Below, piece by piece: positions 1-5,997 of a stretch of DNA of 8,422 bases (positions are counted from its first letter, which is position 1; every line of letters starts with the position of its first letter). A program made the position numbers and the translations under genes. Source of the stretch: Flavobacteriales bacterium UBA1531 (GTDB lineage Bacteria > Bacteroidota > Bacteroidia > Flavobacteriales_D > Sanyastnellaceae); NCBI GenBank assembly GCA_002323795.1, contig DCPZ01000084.1, positions 456 to 8,877 on the forward strand. Direction: 5' to 3'. Below the pieces are notes generated by a model. It did no database searches and was not told where the DNA came from. It worked only from the letters and a program-made list of their open reading frames with translations.

Positions 1-15
1 AATTCCTCGGTTCAT

Positions 16-42
16 GGCGCGAAATTCGACTAAATTCGCGCC
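16..42. repeat. GC-rich inverted repeat in the leader upstream of sucD
   Basis: GGCGCGAA (16-23) and TTCGCGCC (35-42) form a perfect 8-bp stem around an 11-base loop, ending 21 bases before the sucD start. No T-run follows on the plus strand, so a standard intrinsic terminator is not supported. It could be the end of an upstream transcript, an mRNA structure in the sucD leader, or a palindromic protein site. The sequence TAAATTCG at 31-38 is a one-mismatch match to the Bacteroidota -7 element TAnnTTTG, but no convincing -33 element is visible. The inverted repeat is certain; its role is not. Confidence 0.5.
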
Positions 43-63
43 GCGAACAACACCAATTGAATC

Positions 64-936
64 ATGAGCGTACTCGTCAACAAGGACTCCAAAATAATTG
101 TACAAGGTTTCACAGGCGGAGAGGGAACTTTCCATGCTGGTCAAATGATTGATTATGGCACGCAAGTCGTTGGGGGAGTGACCCCAGGCAAAGGTGGTCA
201 GGAGCACCTTGGTAAGCCTGTTTTCAATTCGGTAAGTGCAGCTGTTGAATCAACTGAAGCAGATACAAGCATCATTTTTGTGCCGCCTGCTTTTGCTGCA
301 GATGCTATCATGGAAGCTGCCGATGCAGGCATCAAGGTCATTGTAGCCATTACGGAGGGCATTCCTGTTGCGGACATGACAAAAGTAAAGGCCTATGTGG
401 ATAAACGCGATTGCACTTTGATCGGTCCGAATTGCCCCGGAATCATCACGGCGGGTGAAGCGAAAGTGGGCATCATGCCCGGTTTTATCTTCAACTCTGG
501 TCGAATTGGAATCGTCTCCAAGTCGGGAACACTGACTTATGAGGCAGTGGACCAAGTCACCAAGGCGGGAATGGGTCAATCCACAGCGATTGGCATTGGT
601 GGCGACCCCATCATCGGTACGACAACACTCGAAGCGGTTCAATTGCTCATGGCCGACGACGACACCGATGGCATCATCATGATTGGTGAGATTGGAGGTG
701 ATTTGGAAATCAAAGCCGCTCGTTGGATTGGAGCACACGGCACAAAGCCAGTCGTTGGCTTCATTGCGGGTGTCACAGCGCCTGCTGGCCGCACCATGGG
801 ACACGCCGGTGCAATTGTCAGTGGTGAAGAGGAAAGTGCAGAAGCCAAGAAGCGCGTATTGCGCGAATGTGGCGTCCACGTTGTTGACAGTCCTGCGGAC
901 ATTGGGTCCAAGATGGCTGAGTTGCTCAAAAGCTGA
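64..936 (+). CDS. sucD: Succinyl-CoA ligase (ADP-forming) alpha subunit SucD
   Basis: SucD with its beta partner SucC converts succinyl-CoA, ADP or GDP and phosphate to succinate, CoA and ATP or GTP in the cytoplasmic TCA cycle. The 290-residue protein has the family's usual length and is complete. The N-terminal CoA-binding Rossmann domain carries GTFHAGQMIDYGT (21-33) and GGVTPGKGG (37-45). GPNCPG (121-126) and SKSGTLTYE (152-160) are classic family blocks, followed by GIGGDPIIGTT (177-187). The phosphorylated active-site histidine is H247 in GHAGAIVSG. The ATG start gives the expected N-terminus (SVLVNKDSKIIVQGFTG). sucC is not seen in the 63 upstream bases; the two genes are often unlinked in Bacteroidota, but the window edge prevents a conclusion. 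The gene converges on the neighbouring minus-strand operon. Confidence 0.97.
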   Translation: MSVLVNKDSKIIVQGFTGGEGTFHAGQMIDYGTQVVGGVTPGKGGQEHLGKPVFNSVSAAVESTEADTSIIFVPPAFAADAIMEAADAGIKVIVAITEGIPVADMTKVKAYVDKRDCTLIGPNCPGIITAGEAKVGIMPGFIFNSGRIGIVSKSGTLTYEAVDQVTKAGMGQSTAIGIGGDPIIGTTTLEAVQLLMADDDTDGIIMIGEIGGDLEIKAARWIGAHGTKPVVGFIAGVTAPAGRTMGHAGAIVSGEEESAEAKKRVLRECGVHVVDSPADIGSKMAELLKS

Positions 937-940
937 GCAA
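922..940. terminator. Possible bidirectional terminator hairpin over the sucD stop codon
   Basis: TTGCTCA (922-928) and TGAGCAA (934-940) form a perfect 7-bp stem with a 5-base loop, and the sucD stop codon lies at the start of the right arm. On the plus strand the hairpin is followed by the pyrimidine-rich ACCCTCTCTT, a weak substitute for a U-tract; on the minus strand no U-tract follows. Because sucD and the facing gene end only 13 bases apart, a shared terminator would have to overlap coding sequence, as this one does. The hairpin is seen directly; its terminator function is inferred. Confidence 0.4.
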
Positions 941-949
941 ACCCTCTCT

Positions 950-2368
950 TCATATGTCTCGTCCGACCGGGTGTTTTTCTGGTCGCTTCCAGAGTCCTGC
1001 GGTGAGGTCTGGAATGTCCATGCGTTGAGAGCTAGCGGCAACAGATGCTTCCGACAAGGCGCCGACAAGGGACCACAAAGCTCCATCGTATACGTTCATG
1101 TCCAGGGATTCTCCTTGATTCAAACATCGGATCAAGCGATACATCATGACGAAGTCCATTCCTCCGTGCCCTTGCGGGTGCTCTTCGGCCAACCGTTGCA
1201 GTCGGCTCCAAAGCGGATGTTCATATTTTTCGCGGTATTCTGCTTCCATTTCGTCTGAAAGCCACCGGTGCCCATCCCACGATGCTCCGTGATCAATGTA
1301 CAATCGTGAAGGGTAGCCGTAATGAGTTGCTTTGGATCCGACCACTTTGTCGAGACGGTTGTAGGGACGCCCGCTGTGGACATCGAACTGAAGCATAATG
1401 GAACGGCCTTTGGCTGTCCCAATAAGCGTTGTGTTGACATCTCCGCAAACGACCTTTTTTGCCATTGCTTGCAGCTGAGGATCATTGGTTGCTGCCAACG
1501 CCTCAGAGAGCGCAGCCTCCTTTGAACTCATGGATGTGAGGTGGGTCAATGTGTCGCCCCTCAGGATGTCGAAATACATGCAGACTGGACCGAGACCGTG
1601 CGTGGTATACAGGTTCCCATTGCGCGCAAGGTGGTGCTTGAGTCGCCAACGATTCTCGTAATAGGTTGGATCAATCATGAGTTGCCGCAGGTCATGCAGA
1701 TAAGCACACTCAGCATGAGTCACAGTTCCAAAAACGCCTTCTTCGATCATGTTGAGGAGCCAAAGTTCCTCGCGATTGTAGCAGCAGTTCTCCAACATGA
1801 TACAATGGCGCTCAGTTTCCTCAGCCATTTTGACCAAGGCAATGGAGTCTTCAGGGGTGTAAGCTATGGGCACCTCTGATGCCGCATGCAGCCCATTTTC
1901 CATGGCTTTCAAAGCCATTTTGGTGTGCAACTCCCAAGGAGTGCAGATCAAGGCGAGATCCGCGAGATCGTCATTCATCGCCTCTTCCCATGCATCATCA
2001 TTTCCAGTGAAAGCCGTTGGAACCGTTGTCTGGAATGATGCGATTTGTTCTTTCGCTTTTTGGACTTTTGAAGGACTGATATCGCTGATTGCACTGATTT
2101 CGGCATGCCCTTCTTGGACGAGCCAATTGAGCATGTCGATGAGGCTTTGACCACGATTTCCGAGTCCAAAGAGCGCAATTCGCACTTTGGGTATTGCATC
2201 TGCTTTCAGATGAAAAGCACTTCCATTGAGTCCGGCATTTTTGATTTTCTGCTGCATTTCTGCAGCAAACGAATCCGGTTGGCCGAGGCCTTTGCTGGAA
2301 GTAAAAGAGGAAAGCAGCCCACTCATTCCGAGTAGTCCGCTCATTCGAAGGAAATCCAATCTACGCAT
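950..2368 (-). CDS. Exported Gfo/Idh/MocA family protein, GH109-like (alpha-N-acetylgalactosaminidase type)
   Basis: This is an NAD(P)-binding Gfo/Idh/MocA protein with the conserved blocks of glycoside hydrolase family 109, whose characterised members cleave terminal alpha-N-acetylgalactosamine using NAD+ as a bound cofactor. Numbered from the ATG (472 residues): an N-terminal export signal with an RR pair (2-3) and hydrophobic stretch (9-22); a Rossmann fold with GLGNRG (68-73); CTPWELH (142-148); EVP (165-167) where many relatives have EKP; YLHDLR (223-228); RNGNLYTTHGLGPV (249-262); HGGMDF (401-406); VYDGALWS (426-433); and IPDLTAGLW near the C-terminus. These match GH109 enzymes from memory, but activity and substrate are inferred. 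An in-frame GTG at 2374 would add two residues; the ATG is preferred. It is last in the folK-kinase transcript, 36 bases after the kinase stop, and its neighbours do not explain its role. It could instead be a related oxidoreductase. Confidence 0.85.
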   Translation of the reverse strand: MRRLDFLRMSGLLGMSGLLSSFTSSKGLGQPDSFAAEMQQKIKNAGLNGSAFHLKADAIPKVRIALFGLGNRGQSLIDMLNWLVQEGHAEISAISDISPSKVQKAKEQIASFQTTVPTAFTGNDDAWEEAMNDDLADLALICTPWELHTKMALKAMENGLHAASEVPIAYTPEDSIALVKMAEETERHCIMLENCCYNREELWLLNMIEEGVFGTVTHAECAYLHDLRQLMIDPTYYENRWRLKHHLARNGNLYTTHGLGPVCMYFDILRGDTLTHLTSMSSKEAALSEALAATNDPQLQAMAKKVVCGDVNTTLIGTAKGRSIMLQFDVHSGRPYNRLDKVVGSKATHYGYPSRLYIDHGASWDGHRWLSDEMEAEYREKYEHPLWSRLQRLAEEHPQGHGGMDFVMMYRLIRCLNQGESLDMNVYDGALWSLVGALSEASVAASSQRMDIPDLTAGLWKRPEKHPVGRDI

Positions 2369-2374
2369 GCGCAC

Positions 2375-2415
2375 AAGGTATGGAAGGTATTCTCCTTTAT
2401 GCCTTTACGCCTTTA
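2375..2415. repeat. Short tandem and direct repeats at the kinase / GH109-like gene junction
   Basis: On the plus strand, 2392-2415 is three head-to-tail 8-bp units: CTCCTTTA, TGCCTTTA and CGCCTTTA, sharing CCTTTA. Beside them AAGGTAT occurs twice at a 9-bp period (2375-2381 and 2384-2390). The first array covers the last codons and the TAA stop of the deoxynucleoside kinase. In the minus-strand mRNA the units read UAAAGGNN, and their AAGG cores could pair with the two CCUU sequences just before the next start codon. An AGGAG lies in the array but about 16 bases from the GTG, too far for a normal Shine-Dalgarno. The repeats are certain; any function is unproven. Confidence 0.6.
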
Positions 2416-3043
2416 AAGAATAAACACCTGGCTTGCGAGGTTCGAGGACCAGCGCAGCCAATCGTTCGGCATCGGCGGATTTTGAAACAATGTCCAAGTC
2501 GGTGCTGTCAATCCAAAGGATGCGCGAACCACGCGCGTAACGGTAATGGCTTTGGTAGTGGTAACCGATTTTGTCGAGGTATTCTTGCGGCATATCTTGC
2601 TCGTAAGATCGTCCTCTGCTTTCAATTTGTTTCCTGATTTTTTGAGGCTCAGGGTCCAAGATTGCCACCACTTCTGGTTGCGCCACTTGGGCGTCCATGA
2701 GTTTGAACATGGTGCGAAATAGCTTGAATTCTTCAGTTGGGAGATTGGCTTTGGCAAAAATCATGCTCTTCACAAAAGCATAATCAGAAACCAACACTTG
2801 ACGAAAGAGATTTCGGGCCCCCAGTCGCTCGCGCAGTTGGCGGTATCGATCGCTCACAAAGGTCAATTCAACGCTGAGCGCGTAGCGTTCAGAATCATCG
2901 TAGAATTTTTCTAAGAACGGGTTTTCTTCGAATTGCTCCAGCATGAGATCGCACTTCAAATGCTGAGCGAGCCAAGTTGCAAATGTGGTCTTGCCTGCTC
3001 CGATATTGCCTTCGATGGCGATGTATGCGTAGGGGGAATTCAT
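2405..3043 (-). CDS. Deoxynucleoside kinase (deoxyadenosine/deoxyguanosine/deoxycytidine kinase family)
   Basis: This cytoplasmic salvage enzyme phosphorylates deoxynucleosides to their 5'-monophosphates with ATP or another NTP. The protein is 212 residues, normal for the bacterial dNK family. The P-loop is GNIGAGKTT (12-20) after the first beta strand (YIAIE). FEENPFLEKFY (38-48) is the family's substrate-site block with the catalytic-type glutamate. SDYAFVKSMIFAKANL (86-101) sits where relatives have the DRS/ERS-type motif, and the arginine-containing LID is around RKQIESRGRSYE (137-148). The exact base preference cannot be read from the sequence, so no symbol is given. Its ATG overlaps the folK stop in an ATGA arrangement, implying translational coupling. 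Confidence 0.93.
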   Translation of the reverse strand: MNSPYAYIAIEGNIGAGKTTFATWLAQHLKCDLMLEQFEENPFLEKFYDDSERYALSVELTFVSDRYRQLRERLGARNLFRQVLVSDYAFVKSMIFAKANLPTEEFKLFRTMFKLMDAQVAQPEVVAILDPEPQKIRKQIESRGRSYEQDMPQEYLDKIGYHYQSHYRYARGSRILWIDSTDLDIVSKSADAERLAALVLEPRKPGVYSLKA

Positions 3044-3561
3044 TCTTCTGAAGCGGAAAGGTACAAGCGAACAGGCGCTTCATCTGAACAGGCATTCATT
3101 AATTCTTGAACGCTTTGGTCCCAAGGTTGAACGATGAAATCAGGACAAAGTTCGTTCAAGGGCTCCAGCACAAACTTGCGCGAAGTCATCCGGGGGTGTG
3201 GTAATTCGAGGCGATTGGATGATTGGACGTGTTCTCCGAGAAACAATAGGTCCAAATCGATGGTCCGTGATTGATAGCCCTGATTGGAACTGGGGCGACG
3301 TATTCTTCCAAGTTCGAGTTCAATGTGCAGCAAATCATCGAGTAAGTCCTCTGCACGGGGCATTTGTTCCCATTCAAAGAGGAGAACTTGATTCAAAAAA
3401 GCTGGGGTTCCTTCCGCCATTCCCCATGCTTCAGTTTCATAAATGCTCGATCGACGCATGGGGCAGTCCCAGATGGATCTCAGCATTTCTGTCGCCTGAG
3501 TCAATAAAGCGTGACGGTTCCCTTGATTGCTTCCGATGCCGATTGCTCCCTTGGTTATCAC
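3040..3561 (-). CDS. folK: 2-amino-4-hydroxy-6-hydroxymethyldihydropteridine diphosphokinase (HPPK)
   Basis: FolK transfers pyrophosphate from ATP to 6-hydroxymethyl-dihydropterin, the step before dihydropteroate synthase in folate synthesis; it is cytoplasmic. The 173 residues include the N-terminal GIGSNQGNR (8-16), SSIYETEAWG (38-47), FLNQVL (55-60), the ELELGRIRR stretch (81-89), and the signature SRTIDLDLLFLG (98-109), whose D102 and D104 are the expected Mg2+ ligands. LPHPRMTSRKFVLEPL (120-135) is the second classic block. The C-terminus is somewhat longer than E. coli HPPK (159 residues). The start must be GTG at 3561: an in-frame TAA lies three codons upstream and the next Met is inside the domain. 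It is the first gene of the minus-strand operon, divergent from sppA. Confidence 0.96.
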   Translation of the reverse strand: MITKGAIGIGSNQGNRHALLTQATEMLRSIWDCPMRRSSIYETEAWGMAEGTPAFLNQVLLFEWEQMPRAEDLLDDLLHIELELGRIRRPSSNQGYQSRTIDLDLLFLGEHVQSSNRLELPHPRMTSRKFVLEPLNELCPDFIVQPWDQSVQELMNACSDEAPVRLYLSASEE

Positions 3562-3578
3562 GTTTCGTTAATTTTCGT

Positions 3579-3588
3579 TGCAAAGATG
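3579..3588 (-). promoter_or_regulatory. Possible folK promoter -7 element
   Basis: Read on the minus strand, CATCTTTGCA lies 17 bases upstream of the folK GTG. It matches the Bacteroidota -7 element TAnnTTTG at all but the first base, and continues with the CA often seen after it. No good -33 TTTG/TTG lies at the usual distance of about 19-21 bases. It would give a very short leader. The position in the divergent gap makes it the best candidate, but the match is imperfect. Confidence 0.35.
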
Positions 3589-3629
3589 CTACAAACAAAC
3601 GGCCTGTCACGTTTTGGCTCTTCGAATCG

Positions 3630-3637
3630 TACCTTTC
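3630..3637 (+). promoter_or_regulatory. Possible sppA promoter -7 element
   Basis: TACCTTTC, 19 bases before the sppA ATG, differs only at the last base from the Bacteroidota TAnnTTTG element. A TTTG at 3613-3616 is upstream but only 13 bases away, shorter than the usual -33 to -7 spacing. An alternative sigma-70-like -10 is CATAAT at 3641-3646. Some promoter for sppA must lie in this 95-base divergent region; the exact site is uncertain. Confidence 0.3.
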
Positions 3638-3656
3638 TCACATAATACCTTAATTC

Positions 3657-5534
3657 ATGTCATTTTTCAAAAACGTAGCGTCCTCTTTTGTTGGGGCTTC
3701 TCTGGCTTTTATCATTTCAGGCACAGTGCTGTCATTTGTGTTTGTGGGTGTGTTCATTGGTGGCATTGTGTCTTCCTTGGGCGACATCGAAAACGACGAT
3801 GTTGAGCCCGTCGACAAGTCAAATACGGTGATTCGAATGGAATTTGACGGTCCTATCACAGAACGCTCAACGCAGGATGCAAATTTTTCCCTTGGCGGAT
3901 TTGAAGCGAGCTCAACCATGGGATTGCGTGACATCATCAAAGGCTTAGAGCAAGCAGCAGAAGATAAAGATGTGGAAGGCATTTATATGAACCTGGAAGG
4001 AGCTGCTGCAGCGCCGAGCACAATGCTCGATTTGCGAAACGCAATCGATGGTTTCCAGGAGTCTGGCAAGTGGATCATTGGCTGGGGTGAAATGGCCACG
4101 ATGGGGGGAATGTATTTGACCTCTTCAGCTGATGAATTATACCTGCATCCAAATGGATATGCGGATTTCTCGGGCATGCGATTGCAGACAACATACTACA
4201 CAGGAATGTTGGATAAAATTGGCGTGGGAATGACGGTTCTTCGTGGACCTGACAATGAGTTCAAAAGTGCTGTTGAGCCGTATACGCGCACGAGTATGAG
4301 CGCCTCCAATCGCAAACAAATGAATGCGTTGTTGGATGACATTTGGAATCAAACCAGCGGCGCAATTTCGGAGGGCCGAAACGTAGACGCTTCATCGCTT
4401 GATGAAATCGCTGACAACATTGCGCTGCGCACAGCAGAGGATGCCGTGCAGTGGGAGCTGTTCGATGGCTTGCTCTACGAAGACGAATTTAAAGAGCGCA
4501 TCAAAGAGCGATTGGATGGAGAGGAGCCGACGTATGTTTCGTTCGCAGATTATCTCAATCCAGGGGGCATGGAAGGGCTTGAACTGGCATTGGAAGGTGA
4601 TTTCTTTGAGTCCTTGTTCAGTAGTGATTATGGTGATAAGGAAGAGGTAGAGGAGCTTGGCTCACCCTTGGCGGTGATTTATGCCGTCGGCGCTATTGAC
4701 ATGGGAGAGGGTGACGATCAAAGCATTGGCTCTACAACGCTTTCAGAAGCAATCCGCAGGGCACGACTCGCGCCGGACGTTGAGGCCGTGGTGCTTCGGG
4801 TTAGCAGTCCGGGTGGATCTGCCTTGGCCAGTGATATCATTTGGCGTGAAACAGAACTTTTGAAAGAGGCCGGGAAAACCTTGGTGGTGAGTATGGGAGA
4901 TTATGCAGCGTCTGGCGGCTACTACATTTCGGCTGGAGCGGATCGGATTTTTGCCAATCCAACCACGATCACCGGATCAATTGGCGTCTTTGGCATGCTC
5001 CCTTATGCGGAGGAATTGCTCGAAGATAAAATGGGGCTTGCCTTCGATGATGTGAAAACACATGCACATGCTGGAATTGGATTGGATGCACCGTTGGATG
5101 CAGTTCAACGCGAGGCTATGAATGCTTCAATCACCAATATTTATGAAGACTTTGTTGGCATTGTGGCAGATGGTCGGGGCATGAGCTACGATGATGTGGA
5201 TGCGATTGCGCGCGGCCGAGTTTGGACGGGATCAGATGCCTTGGAAGTAGGACTCGTCGATGAACTAGGAGATTTGGACGCAGCCATTGCGCACGCAGCG
5301 GAGCTAGCCGGACTGGATTCGTTGGATGAAGAAGACATTGTGTTTTTGCCCGAGGCTGTTGATCTTTTGGAAGCTTTTGTTAAAGATATAGCAGGTGCCG
5401 AGATCTTGGGAGATGCGTTGGTCGGTGCGGGCATTCCAGCAGAGCAATGGCGACAATGGCTCTCTGTGAAACGCATGGTCGATTCCAAGGATCCGATTCA
5501 AGCGCGCATGCCATATTACATTGATATCCGATGA
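3657..5534 (+). CDS. sppA: Signal peptide peptidase SppA, 67K type
   Basis: SppA is a membrane-anchored serine protease (family S49) that degrades signal peptides left in the membrane after protein export. At 625 residues it is the long, duplicated-domain form, like E. coli SppA. The N-terminus has one hydrophobic anchor (about 11-38) followed by an acidic linker. The N-terminal domain carries the catalytic lysine, K203, in EFKSAVEPY (201-209). The C-terminal domain carries the nucleophile, S419, in GDYAASGGYYIS (414-425), next to VLRVSSPGGSA (379-389) and TTITGSIGVFG (436-446). GRVWTGSDALEVGLVDELG (520-538) closes the domain. Both catalytic residues are present, so it should be active. The ATG start gives a correct anchor. 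Its stop overlaps the next gene in an ATGA junction. Confidence 0.95.
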   Translation: MSFFKNVASSFVGASLAFIISGTVLSFVFVGVFIGGIVSSLGDIENDDVEPVDKSNTVIRMEFDGPITERSTQDANFSLGGFEASSTMGLRDIIKGLEQAAEDKDVEGIYMNLEGAAAAPSTMLDLRNAIDGFQESGKWIIGWGEMATMGGMYLTSSADELYLHPNGYADFSGMRLQTTYYTGMLDKIGVGMTVLRGPDNEFKSAVEPYTRTSMSASNRKQMNALLDDIWNQTSGAISEGRNVDASSLDEIADNIALRTAEDAVQWELFDGLLYEDEFKERIKERLDGEEPTYVSFADYLNPGGMEGLELALEGDFFESLFSSDYGDKEEVEELGSPLAVIYAVGAIDMGEGDDQSIGSTTLSEAIRRARLAPDVEAVVLRVSSPGGSALASDIIWRETELLKEAGKTLVVSMGDYAASGGYYISAGADRIFANPTTITGSIGVFGMLPYAEELLEDKMGLAFDDVKTHAHAGIGLDAPLDAVQREAMNASITNIYEDFVGIVADGRGMSYDDVDAIARGRVWTGSDALEVGLVDELGDLDAAIAHAAELAGLDSLDEEDIVFLPEAVDLLEAFVKDIAGAEILGDALVGAGIPAEQWRQWLSVKRMVDSKDPIQARMPYYIDIR

Positions 5535-5974
5535 ATTTGGGATTTGGTTTTCATGTGTTTAGGAGATTCGTGACCGTTCTGTGTGCTGCGTTGTTCTTCG
5601 CATTGGCGATGTCATGTCAGCGACAGCACACGGACCAGTCGACCGAAGCCATTGAATTGAAAACCAATGAAATAAAAGTAGCCAACGATCCTTTTGATCT
5701 TATTGATGCCAGTATCAGCGGTGATTCCCTAATGCTTTCTGTGAGATATGGAGGTGGATGCAGCGAACACGTTTTTGCTCTGGACGCCGGCCCTATGCTG
5801 AAGAGCCTTCCACCCAAGCAACTTATTTCCCTCTCACATAATGCAAACGGAGACAATTGTCGTGCCTTGATCCAAAAAACGATTGGGTTTGATTTGTCTT
5901 CTTTTCAGGGAAGCCCTCGAGGCATTACCATCATCGTTTTGGATGGAACGGAATTGGTTTATGAATACCACTGA
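5531..5974 (+). CDS. Putative small lipoprotein of unknown function
   Basis: I do not recognise a named family. The 147 residues begin with a basic FRRF, a hydrophobic segment (13-27) and a likely lipobox ALAMSC with C29 as the lipidated cysteine; A-M-S before Cys is a relaxed Bacteroidota-type lipobox. The mature part is a small, probably beta-rich domain with RYGGGCSEHVF (72-82) and LSHNANGDNCRALI (101-114). C77, H80, H103, D108 and C110 could form a metal site or a disulfide, which is inference. The same Gly-rich Cys/His pattern seems familiar from uncharacterised Bacteroidota lipoproteins, but I cannot name a domain. The ATG overlaps the sppA stop (ATGA), so the two are probably translationally coupled. 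An internal GTG after AGGAG near 5560 would shorten the signal and seems less likely. Confidence 0.75.
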   Translation: MNLGFGFHVFRRFVTVLCAALFFALAMSCQRQHTDQSTEAIELKTNEIKVANDPFDLIDASISGDSLMLSVRYGGGCSEHVFALDAGPMLKSLPPKQLISLSHNANGDNCRALIQKTIGFDLSSFQGSPRGITIIVLDGTELVYEYH

Positions 5975-5997
5975 GCCAAGGCTGAATCGGAACAGGC

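Noticed and set aside
250..1086. Long minus-strand open frame (278 codons) opposite sucD
   Set aside because: It lies entirely antisense to the clearly coding sucD and extends over the convergent end; its translation is rich in Cys, His, Arg and Asn with no family motif, typical of a shadow frame.
683..1258. Plus-strand open frame of 191 codons across the end of sucD and the GH109-like gene
   Set aside because: It overlaps two well-supported genes in other frames, shows no motif and has composition unlike a real protein.
2369..2374. GTG start two codons upstream for the GH109-like gene
   Set aside because: Possible, but the ATG at 2368 is a stronger start codon and leaves the RR-containing signal unchanged; the difference is only two residues.
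5186..5488. Minus-strand open frame within sppA, rich in Ser and Ala
   Set aside because: It is antisense to the conserved C-terminal part of SppA; low-complexity Ser/Ala composition is what the reverse frame of this coding sequence yields.
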